A DNA stretch of 7,424 nt, taken from assembly GCA_003670425.1 (NCBI GenBank), contig QWRL01000116.1, forward strand, positions 1 through 7,424, read 5' to 3'. Origin of the DNA: Chloroflexota bacterium. Lineage in GTDB: Bacteria > Chloroflexota > Anaerolineae > Anaerolineales > UBA11657. Position numbers and translations under genes: made by a program. Positions 1-6,026 of this stretch are shown here, piece after piece. Each line of letters begins with the position of its first letter. Position 1 is the first letter of the stretch. The notes beneath the pieces were generated by a model, which saw nothing but the letters and a program-made list of their open reading frames with translations, did no database searches and was not told the DNA's origin.

Positions 1-81
1 AGCTGCCAGCATGCGCGCAGAAATCTCGCCAATGCCACGCCCCGCCCCCGTCACCCATGCCACCCGCTGCAGCGCACTCAT
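1..81 (-). CDS. Short-chain dehydrogenase/reductase (SDR), N-terminal fragment cut by the window edge
   Basis: Only the first 27 codons are present, starting at the ATG at 81-79 and staying in frame to base 1. The translation begins MSALQRVAWVTGAGRGIGEI, which carries the classical SDR nucleotide-binding signature TGxxxGIG (TGAGRGIG, residues 11-18) right after a hydrophobic first beta strand. That makes an NAD(P)-dependent Rossmann-fold oxidoreductase very likely. The catalytic Ser/Tyr/Lys residues lie outside the window, so the substrate is unknown. The start overlaps the stop of the upstream flavoprotein gene in an ATGA, so the two are probably translationally coupled and work in the same pathway. 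In aryl-CoA hydroxylase pathways an SDR commonly acts after the flavin hydroxylase; that role here is inference. Confidence 0.9.
   Translation of the reverse strand, partial: MSALQRVAWVTGAGRGIGEISARMLAA
78..81 (-). other. ATGA stop/start overlap between flavoprotein and SDR genes
   Basis: On the minus strand the four bases read ATGA. TGA ends the FAD monooxygenase fusion and ATG starts the SDR. A ribosome terminating on the first gene can re-initiate on the second, which usually indicates co-regulation and balanced amounts of the two proteins. This is directly visible; coupling itself is inferred. Confidence 0.85.
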
Positions 82-1655
82 CCAAAGGGATCCCAAAACA
101 CAACGCTCTTGGCCTTGATCTTGTAAAGGCGCCGCACCTCACCTTCGAATCGCATCCCGGCCGGATACTTCTCGCGGTTCAAATAGCGCGGCGACATCGC
201 ATCCAACTGGTCATCGGCCTCGGCCTCACTGATTGAAACCACAGCGCCACGCACCAGCAGGTAACGATTGGGGTTGTCAGGATCCTGAATCTCAAGCGCA
301 ACATCCGGGCGCGCCTCCATGTGCTTGTCCTTCAGCCTTCCGCGCGCAGAATTAACAAGTACATGCACACCATCATAATCAACCCACACCGGGGTGACAT
401 GCGGCGTACCGTCCGCCATCAACGTCGCAAGGTGCCCAAAGCTGCGCTTGCAAAAAAGGTCCAGCCATTCCGTGGGCACAGGACCGCCTGCCGGCGGCTG
501 CCGATCTTTCCAGCTGTCATAACGCGCCGCAAAATCCGGCGCGCTGCGCTTGATGCGGCTGTAGCCAACGCGTTTGCTGCGGGTCTGCGCACGATACGCA
601 AAAGCCACCGGGTCGCCATCCAGCTCGCCGCCCACATTCTCGAGCCACGTCAGGCTGCGCAGCGCAGCCTCTTGAAATTCGTCCACCCAGCGCTTGCGCT
701 TGCGCTCAAACTCCGCCAACGCAGCTGGCACGCTGCGCTCCCCGCCAAATGCATCCGCAAGCGCTGCCGCATCCTCCAGCGCAAGCTTGGTTCCACTGCC
801 AATCGAAAAGTGCGCCGTGTGCAGCGCGTCACCCAGCAGCACAAGGTTGTCATAATGCCAGCGCTTGTTTTTGACGATGGGGAAGTTCAACCAGCGCAGG
901 AACTTGTTGGCGAGCAGCGGCTGCCCCTGAAGCGCATCGGAAAACACATTCGCCAGATAAGCACATGTCTCGGCCTCGCCCATTGTATCGAGCCCGGCCC
1001 GCAGCCATGTCTCCGGCGGACACTCCACCACAAATGTGCTGCACGCCCCATTCAGCAGGGCACCCGGCCCCATGAAGCGGTAGGCATGCGCAATGAAAAG
1101 CCCGGCCGCAGTCTCCCGAAAATACATAGCCAGCCCGCTGAAGGACTGCGGCGTTCCCAGCCACGTAAATTTATTTTGACGCACATCAATCGACGGCAGA
1201 AAGAGATCCTCGTAGTGCTTGCGAAACATACTGTTCGATCCGTCCGCGCCCACAAACAAATCACACGCGCGCAGTGCCGGCAACTGCTCCGGCGCCACGC
1301 TGGTGTGATAGCGCAAGTCAACGCCCAGTTCGCGGCTGCGCTTTTGCAAAATATTCAGAAACGAAAGCCGCGCAATGCCGGAAAAGGCGTTGCCCCCAAT
1401 CGCAATCGTCTCGCGCGGATGACCGATAATGACGTCTTCCCATGTTTGGGAGTGGGCAGCAATCTCGGCATAACTCTGCGGATCGTTCGCCTCAAGAAAC
1501 TGGAATGTACGGCCGGAAAACACAATGCCCCATCCAAAAGTATCATCGGGGCCGTCGCGCTCGATAACGGTGATCTCATGCAGCGCACTTTGCTTTTTCA
1601 TCAAAATAGCAAAGTACAAACTGGCAGGCCCACCACCAAGAATGTTTATTTTCAT
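78..1655 (-). CDS. FAD-dependent aryl-CoA-hydroxylase-like monooxygenase fused to a PPOX/F420-type flavin reductase domain
   Basis: This 525-residue protein has two domains. Residues 1 to about 385 form a class A flavin monooxygenase. It shows the FAD dinucleotide motif GGGPAS (7-12), acidic E32 ending the second strand, TFGWGIVFS (39-47), GADGSNS (136-142) and GDALHTAHFSIGSGTK (275-290). TFGWG and HFSIGSGTK are typical of salicylyl-CoA 5-hydroxylase and anthraniloyl-CoA monooxygenase relatives, so a CoA-bound aromatic substrate is plausible but unproven. Residues about 393-515 resemble a pyridoxamine-phosphate-oxidase-like split barrel (HLATLMADGTPHVTPVWVDY, then RLKDKHM with K442 and K444), close to F420-dependent PPOX proteins; FMN or F420 binding is inferred. 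In anthraniloyl-CoA monooxygenase/reductase the second domain is an Old Yellow Enzyme, so this architecture differs. The third Gly of GxGxxG is Ser12. The start fits the family N-terminus, although its ribosome site is weak (GAG, 7 bases upstream). The domains are read through without a frameshift. The gene is coupled to the following SDR. Confidence 0.88.
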   Translation of the reverse strand: MKINILGGGPASLYFAILMKKQSALHEITVIERDGPDDTFGWGIVFSGRTFQFLEANDPQSYAEIAAHSQTWEDVIIGHPRETIAIGGNAFSGIARLSFLNILQKRSRELGVDLRYHTSVAPEQLPALRACDLFVGADGSNSMFRKHYEDLFLPSIDVRQNKFTWLGTPQSFSGLAMYFRETAAGLFIAHAYRFMGPGALLNGACSTFVVECPPETWLRAGLDTMGEAETCAYLANVFSDALQGQPLLANKFLRWLNFPIVKNKRWHYDNLVLLGDALHTAHFSIGSGTKLALEDAAALADAFGGERSVPAALAEFERKRKRWVDEFQEAALRSLTWLENVGGELDGDPVAFAYRAQTRSKRVGYSRIKRSAPDFAARYDSWKDRQPPAGGPVPTEWLDLFCKRSFGHLATLMADGTPHVTPVWVDYDGVHVLVNSARGRLKDKHMEARPDVALEIQDPDNPNRYLLVRGAVVSISEAEADDQLDAMSPRYLNREKYPAGMRFEGEVRRLYKIKAKSVVFWDPFG

Positions 1656-1726
1656 AAAATCACTCAGATTATCTGCGCAAAGAGACTCGTCCCCAGCCTA
1701 TCCTGATTCGCAACTTGCGGCCTGAC
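1656..1726 (-). promoter_or_regulatory. 71-base gap upstream of the flavoprotein gene with an 11-base inverted repeat
   Basis: This gap separates htpG from the monooxygenase fusion. At 1665-1675 it holds CAGAT-T-ATCTG, a perfect 5-base inverted repeat around one base. On the minus strand the same segment contains GATAAT, a five-of-six match to a -10 box, about 15 bases upstream of the ATG, but I see no convincing -35 box at the right distance. It could be an operator and a weak promoter giving the flavoprotein/SDR pair separate control, or it may be chance. No T-rich terminator hairpin follows htpG. Confidence 0.2.
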
Positions 1727-3643
1727 CTATGCAGCGGGCGCTGCCTTGCCCACAGCCGCCTGCATCAGATCCTGCAGGCGCGGCACTATGCCCGCCGGAT
1801 CCGGGTGCAACCCCTCCAGCAGCAATGCCGCATCAAATAGCTGTTCCACGCACAGATCGAGAATCTCACTTGGCTCCGGAAGATGTACGAGGCTGCGCAG
1901 CAGCGGATGCCGCGCGTTCAACTCCAGCACCATCTTGGGCTGCTCATACTCCCGGTCCATTACGCGCATCGCGCGCTGCACTTCACGCCCGGGCGCGCCC
2001 CCCGAGTCCACCAAACGCACCGGCGAACCGGACAAACGGTCAGTATCGCGCACGTCGGCAACCCGCGTGCCCAGCTGGCTCTTGAACTTTACAATCAACC
2101 GCGCAAGGTCGCGCCCGGCGAGCGGCTCCTCCACCGTCGCATCTTCCGCCTCGGCTGCCGGCGGAAGATTCATGTCTCCCGACGCCACATTAACAAGCTT
2201 GTGCCCGTCAAACTCGCGCACGTTGGCCATCAAGAACGCATCAACGGGCTCAACCAGCAGCAGCACCTCATAGCCATTGCGCTTGAAATAATCAAGGTGC
2301 GGGCTGCGTGTCGCAGAGCGCAAATCATCCGCAAGCAAATAGTAAATCTCCTTGCGCTCATCCTTGATCCGCAGCACATACTCCGCAAGCGCTGTCACCG
2401 CGTCATCCAGGGTACTCCGGAAGCGCAGCAGCTCCATCAAGTCGCCCGCCGCTTCCGGGTCCGTGGCCGCACCCTCTTTCAGGAAGATGCCAAATTCATT
2501 CCAGAAGCCCAGATACTTGTCCCCATCATTCACAGCCAGCTTCTTAAACTCATCCACAACCTTGCGGCCAAGCACCCGGCTGATCTTCCCCAGCAGCGGG
2601 CTCGACTGCACATTCTCGCGCGCCACATTCAACGGCAAGTCCTCGCAATCCACAACGCCTTGCAGGAAGCGCAGGTATTCCGGCACCAGCGACCGGCAAT
2701 TCTCCTCAATCAAAATTTTGCGCGCATGCAGGCGGATGCCGCTTTCGTAGCGCGCCGTAAATAAATCCCGGCCGGCTTTGGCCGGCACGAACAGAATGCT
2801 GTAAATTTGCACCGGCGCATCCGCCACATAGTGGATGTGCAACAACGGATCTCCACCGCTGAAAGTGAGCTGCCGGAAAAACTCCACGTACTCACCAGCT
2901 TTCAAATCCCTGGCGGGCTGGCGCCATAGCGCCGTTTGTTGGTTGGCAATCTTGAACTCACCGGGTTTGTCCGTCTGCTTGCCCACATAAATGGGAAACG
3001 GCACATAGTCCGAGTGCTGCTTCACGATTTGCGTAATGCGAAACGCATCCGCAAACTCCGCGGCTTCCTCCCGCAGCTTAATCTCGATCAACGTTCCCCT
3101 CTGCCTGCGGTCCGAGCTCTCGAGCGTGAAGGACTCGCCGCCAGTGCACACCCAGCAAGCCGCCTCATCTGTCGGCCGGAACGAACGCGATGTCACGCGC
3201 ACTTCCTCCGCAATCATAAACACCGAGTAAAAGCCAACCCCAAACCGGCCGATGATGTCGCTCGCGTCGGTACCAGTTTCCTTTGCATTCTCAATAAAGC
3301 GCTGCGCACCGGAACGCGCAATCGTGCCCAGGTTTTCCACCAGCTCTGCGCGCGACATGCCCACTCCCGTGTCACTAATTGTCAGCCGTTTGCCAGCCTC
3401 ATCAACCGTAATTCGCACTGCGGCTGCCACTTGCGCATCCACCACATCCGTATTCGTAAGCATTTCAAATTGCATGCGATTCAATGCATCAGATGCATTC
3501 GAAATCAGCTCGCGCAGAAACACCTCACGCCGCGTGTAAAGAGAGTGCACCAAAATATCAAGCAGCTGCCGAATCTCCGCCTGAAACCGCACCGGTTCTC
3601 CAGGCTGGCTGCTGGCGTCTTCCTTCTTATCCGTCGTGGCCAT
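1727..3643 (-). CDS. htpG: Chaperone protein HtpG (bacterial Hsp90)
   Basis: This is an ATP-dependent cytosolic chaperone that works as a dimer in protein folding and stress survival. It is 638 residues, close to the roughly 625 of Escherichia coli HtpG, with all three Hsp90 domains. The N-terminal GHKL ATPase shows LRELISNASDALNR (43-56, with E45 as the expected catalytic acid and N49 as Mg/ATP ligand), DTGVGM (91-96), GTIARSG (106-112) and the lid glycine motif GRFGVGFYSVF (132-142). The middle domain shows NQQTALW (234-240) and LPLNVARENVQ (336-346), where R342 corresponds to the arginine that contacts the ATP gamma-phosphate. The C-terminal part supplies the dimerisation region. A short charged N-terminal extension (about residues 1-16) precedes the family core. 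The ATG is supported by GGGGAG four bases upstream (3648-3653). It lies 56 bases after the PLP-enzyme gene and could be read from the same transcript; nothing ties its function to its neighbours. No HrcA-type CIRCE element was seen. Confidence 0.97.
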   Translation of the reverse strand: MATTDKKEDASSQPGEPVRFQAEIRQLLDILVHSLYTRREVFLRELISNASDALNRMQFEMLTNTDVVDAQVAAAVRITVDEAGKRLTISDTGVGMSRAELVENLGTIARSGAQRFIENAKETGTDASDIIGRFGVGFYSVFMIAEEVRVTSRSFRPTDEAACWVCTGGESFTLESSDRRQRGTLIEIKLREEAAEFADAFRITQIVKQHSDYVPFPIYVGKQTDKPGEFKIANQQTALWRQPARDLKAGEYVEFFRQLTFSGGDPLLHIHYVADAPVQIYSILFVPAKAGRDLFTARYESGIRLHARKILIEENCRSLVPEYLRFLQGVVDCEDLPLNVARENVQSSPLLGKISRVLGRKVVDEFKKLAVNDGDKYLGFWNEFGIFLKEGAATDPEAAGDLMELLRFRSTLDDAVTALAEYVLRIKDERKEIYYLLADDLRSATRSPHLDYFKRNGYEVLLLVEPVDAFLMANVREFDGHKLVNVASGDMNLPPAAEAEDATVEEPLAGRDLARLIVKFKSQLGTRVADVRDTDRLSGSPVRLVDSGGAPGREVQRAMRVMDREYEQPKMVLELNARHPLLRSLVHLPEPSEILDLCVEQLFDAALLLEGLHPDPAGIVPRLQDLMQAAVGKAAPAA

Positions 3644-3699
3644 AGATCTCCCCGTTACCTCAAGCTAAAACTTTTCGCAACCCCGCTCACAGTCGCAGG
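3644..3699 (-). promoter_or_regulatory. Gap upstream of htpG: ribosome site and imperfect inverted repeat
   Basis: The minus strand has GGGGAG (3648-3653) as the htpG Shine-Dalgarno site, at a rather short 4-base spacing. Further upstream is an imperfect inverted repeat, GCTAAAA (3664-3670), C, TTTTCGC (3672-3678), with one mismatch. It has too small a loop and no following T run, so it is a poor intrinsic terminator; a regulator site is possible. No clear -35/-10 pair was found. Confidence 0.25.
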
Positions 3700-5166
3700 T
3701 CAATTGCCCGCCAAACCAGAGCGGCCATTAAAGTCATCGATTAGCGCGTCCAACTCCGCCAGCTGCCCCTGCACGCCAGTCCAAAAAGACGTTTGCTCCC
3801 ATTGCGCATTCAACTCCGCCGTCGCCTTGCCCTGCTGCTCCACCCACGTAAAGTACTTCAGGTTATGCACCCGCTTACGCTCGGGGTACGTGAGCTCCTG
3901 CACATGTGCCGTATGCGCGCCCAGGAGATGGCGCTCAAAAGCCACCGCTGCAGCGCGGTCATCAAACTCACCGTGCTGCTCAGTCAACTCCCGCAGCCGG
4001 CTTTGGTAAAGCTCCATCGAATCAGTCAGCACCGTAGCCACAACGTCGTTGGGGCCAAGCTCATGCCACTTCGCAAACTGGATGGACGCCAGCAAATTGG
4101 CAACGCAGGATATACCCAGCTCCGGCAGCCGCGCCACCAGCGCATCCGGCACTCCTTTGCCGGACAGCAAGCGCTGCCCCGCCGGCTCATTGAACAACCG
4201 CGTAATCGCCATCGCTGCCGCATCATCCACCGCCATCACCATATCCGTGTTGCGGATGTTATGAATCCACGGTATGTGTTTATCGCCAATGCCTTCGATG
4301 CGGTGCGCACCAAAACCATTCTGAATGAGTGTCGGACATTGCAGGGCCTCACTCGCCACAATCTTGCTGTACGGGAACTGCTGCTTTAGATAATCACCTG
4401 CCGCGATCGTACCGGCCGAACCCGTGTGGCTCACGAATCCTGCAAATGAATCGTTCTTGCCCAGTGCCTGGCGCACCACATCTTCAAGCGCCCGGCCGGT
4501 AACCGCATAATGCCAAAGGTAATTGCCCATCTCCTGAAATTGATCAAAGATCATCAAGTCAGTGCCGGACTTGCGCAGCTCATTGCACTTGTCAAAAATC
4601 TCCTTCACATTGCTCTCGGACCCGGGCGTCTTGATAACTTCACCCGCCATTGTCTGCAGCCACTCAAAGCGCTCGGCACTCATGCCCTCAGGCAAAATGG
4701 CAACGGACTCGCACCCCAGCAGCGCTGAGTTATATGCACCGCCGCGGCAATAATTTCCGGTTGACGGCCACACTGCTTTCTGCCGCGTTGGATCAAACTG
4801 CCCGCTAACCAGGCGCGGCACAAGACAACCAAATGCCGGTCCAACTTTGTGCGCGCCCGTGGGAAACCACTTTCCCACAATAGCCACGATGCGCGCCTGC
4901 ACACCGGTGATGCTCGGCGGAAACTCAATGTAGTTCACCGGCCCAAATCCGCCACCGCGCACCGCAGGCGCGTTGTGCCACGAAATGCGGAACAAGTTTG
5001 CCGGATCTACATCCCACAATCCAATCCCTTTGAGCCGCTCGCGAATTTTTGCCGGCGCATTCTGTGGTGCTATCTGTTGCGCAAGCGTAGGAATCAGCAC
5101 ATTGCGTTCACGCGCCCGCTTTGCGTTGCGCTCCACAATCTTTTTGTCCACCGTCAGGTCAATCAT
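3700..5166 (-). CDS. Fold-type-II PLP-dependent enzyme, cysteine synthase/CBS superfamily, uncharacterised subgroup
   Basis: This 488-residue cytosolic enzyme uses pyridoxal phosphate. FPTGAHKVGPAFG (101-113) places the probable Schiff-base lysine at K107; the GAHK form resembles tryptophan synthase beta more than the SxKDR of CysK. STGNYCRGG (135-143) is the substrate-loop equivalent of the SGNTG motif, HTGSAGT (247-253) is the phosphate-binding Gly loop, and IEGIGDKHIP (290-299) matches the IQGIGAGFIP region of CysK/CBS. The fold appears to end near residue 390, followed by an unusual tail of about 100 residues containing RVHNLKYFTWVEQQGK (432-447). About 75 residues also precede the core. 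The family catalyses beta-elimination or replacement on amino acids such as O-activated serine, cysteine or diaminopropionate; the substrate here cannot be read. The start is supported by AAGGA (5175-5179) eight bases upstream. It lies 21 bases after the M55 peptidase gene, so the two are probably co-transcribed and share a substrate route. Confidence 0.85.
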   Translation of the reverse strand: MIDLTVDKKIVERNAKRARERNVLIPTLAQQIAPQNAPAKIRERLKGIGLWDVDPANLFRISWHNAPAVRGGGFGPVNYIEFPPSITGVQARIVAIVGKWFPTGAHKVGPAFGCLVPRLVSGQFDPTRQKAVWPSTGNYCRGGAYNSALLGCESVAILPEGMSAERFEWLQTMAGEVIKTPGSESNVKEIFDKCNELRKSGTDLMIFDQFQEMGNYLWHYAVTGRALEDVVRQALGKNDSFAGFVSHTGSAGTIAAGDYLKQQFPYSKIVASEALQCPTLIQNGFGAHRIEGIGDKHIPWIHNIRNTDMVMAVDDAAAMAITRLFNEPAGQRLLSGKGVPDALVARLPELGISCVANLLASIQFAKWHELGPNDVVATVLTDSMELYQSRLRELTEQHGEFDDRAAAVAFERHLLGAHTAHVQELTYPERKRVHNLKYFTWVEQQGKATAELNAQWEQTSFWTGVQGQLAELDALIDDFNGRSGLAGN

Positions 5167-5174
5167 TCACTTTG

Positions 5175-5179
5175 TCCTT
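5175..5179 (-). promoter_or_regulatory. Ribosome binding site for the PLP-enzyme gene
   Basis: The minus strand reads AAGGA, followed by 8 bases and the ATG at 5166-5164. The spacing is near optimal and the site lies in the short gap after the peptidase stop codon, supporting this start and independent initiation within an operon. Confidence 0.7.
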
Positions 5180-5187
5180 GCAGCTGG

Positions 5188-6012
5188 TCAGCTGCGCGAT
5201 GTCGCACACATTGTCCGGAACGCGTTGTAGGCAGCGAGCATATCGGGCGCCTCAAACTGTACATTGCGATCCGCGCCGCGCCGGCTGCCCGGAACCAGGC
5301 TGGCACGGTCCGCCATGTCCGACTGCATAAATTCAATCTCGACCACCACCGGCAGCGCAGGACGAAACGGCGCTGCGCCCGTGCCCGCTGCCAATCGCGC
5401 CACCGCGCGCGCCGCAGCCTCGCAGATGCGCCGCTGCGACACCACCGGCGGCAAACAATCTGCCGCCATCCGGCCGTGCGCCTGCTTCACGGCAGCCACT
5501 TCCAAACCACCGAGCAGCTCAAGTGCCTCTTTGCATGCCGTCTGATCACCCGATATCATCACCACTGGCACATTGAAGTGACCGCACACAGCCGCGTTAA
5601 GTCCAATCTCGCCGACCATCTGCCCGTTCAAGCGCAGGTTGGCCACAATGGTATCGGACCATGTATGGTCCAGCACTGCCTGCTGCGCGCCCGCGCGCGC
5701 GTGGTAACCCACAAAGCAAACTCCAGCTACTCCCGCCTCAACGCCCTGCACCATTGCCAGCGGCCGCGTACCGCCACTTTGCAGCGTAGCACGCTCCTCG
5801 AGCTCCTCAATCAATATATTGCGGTTGCCCCAGTGGCCGTCCGTAACTGTGACAGCGGAGGCTCCGCCCAAATACGCGCCACACACCGCTGCGTTAACAT
5901 CAGCCGTCATCATCTTGCGGAAGCGCTGGTACTCGGCATGCTCCGGATCAACATGATCCCAACTAACAACGCCAGTGATGCCCTCCATGTCCGCAGCAAT
6001 TAAAATTTTCAA
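5188..6012 (-). CDS. M55-family zinc metallopeptidase, D-aminopeptidase (DppA-like)
   Basis: The 274-residue protein matches the length and layout of Bacillus subtilis DppA, a self-compartmentalising zinc D-aminopeptidase that removes N-terminal D-amino acids from short peptides. The opening MKILIAADMEGITGVV holds D8 and E10. TDGHWGNRN gives H60, VGYHARAG gives H104 and MVGEIGLNA gives E135. These align with the five zinc ligands known from DppA (D8, E10, H60, H104, E133), and H116 in LDHTWSD corresponds to its catalytic histidine (H115). The active site thus looks intact. There is no signal peptide, so it should act in the cytoplasm on imported or recycled peptides. The start codon is TTG (6012-6010): an in-frame TAG lies three codons upstream, and this start puts D8 and E10 at the family positions. 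Specificity for D-residues is a family property, and some members act on other substrates. It sits between two PLP-enzyme genes, suggesting the released amino acids are metabolised by them. Confidence 0.92.
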   Translation of the reverse strand: MKILIAADMEGITGVVSWDHVDPEHAEYQRFRKMMTADVNAAVCGAYLGGASAVTVTDGHWGNRNILIEELEERATLQSGGTRPLAMVQGVEAGVAGVCFVGYHARAGAQQAVLDHTWSDTIVANLRLNGQMVGEIGLNAAVCGHFNVPVVMISGDQTACKEALELLGGLEVAAVKQAHGRMAADCLPPVVSQRRICEAAARAVARLAAGTGAAPFRPALPVVVEIEFMQSDMADRASLVPGSRRGADRNVQFEAPDMLAAYNAFRTMCATSRS

Positions 6013-6015
6013 CTT

Positions 6016-6026
6016 CTCCTATCCTT
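6016..6026 (-). promoter_or_regulatory. Two overlapping Shine-Dalgarno candidates for the TTG-started peptidase gene
   Basis: The minus strand reads AAGGATAGGAG just before the TTG. AAGGA (6022-6026) has a 9-base spacing to the start; AGGAG (6016-6020) is closer to consensus but only 3 bases away. AAGGA overlaps the stop codon (6025-6027) of the upstream gene, so terminating ribosomes sit directly on the site. A strong site of this kind offsets the weak TTG start. Confidence 0.65.

Noticed and set aside
321..1706. A 461-codon open frame on the plus strand opposite the flavoprotein gene
   Set aside because: It lies almost wholly antisense to a gene with strong family motifs. Its translation is rich in Arg, His and Gln and shows no domain. 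Codon bias of the minus-strand gene explains the lack of stops.
1709..1719. CGCAA-C-TTGCG inverted repeat just after the htpG stop as a terminator
   Set aside because: The usable stem is only four pairs around a three-base loop and no T tract follows on the minus strand.
2771..2786. GCCGGC-TTTG-GCCGGC hairpin
   Set aside because: It lies inside htpG, encodes a normal stretch of the middle domain (about residues 288-293), and has no T run, so it is not a terminator; GCCGGC is itself palindromic and common in GC-rich coding DNA.
2936..4009. A 357-codon plus-strand open frame across the htpG/PLP-enzyme junction
   Set aside because: It spans the boundary of two well-supported minus-strand genes and its translation has low-complexity basic composition with no domain.
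5690..5702. CG-alternating run as a repeat or structural element
   Set aside because: It encodes the GYHARAGAQ region of the peptidase, which includes zinc ligand H104, so the run reflects GC-rich Ala/Arg codons.
4849..6003. A 384-codon plus-strand open frame spanning the peptidase gene and the 5' end of the PLP-enzyme gene
   Set aside because: It crosses two real genes and their gap and is rich in Arg, His and Cys with no recognisable motif; it is an antisense shadow.
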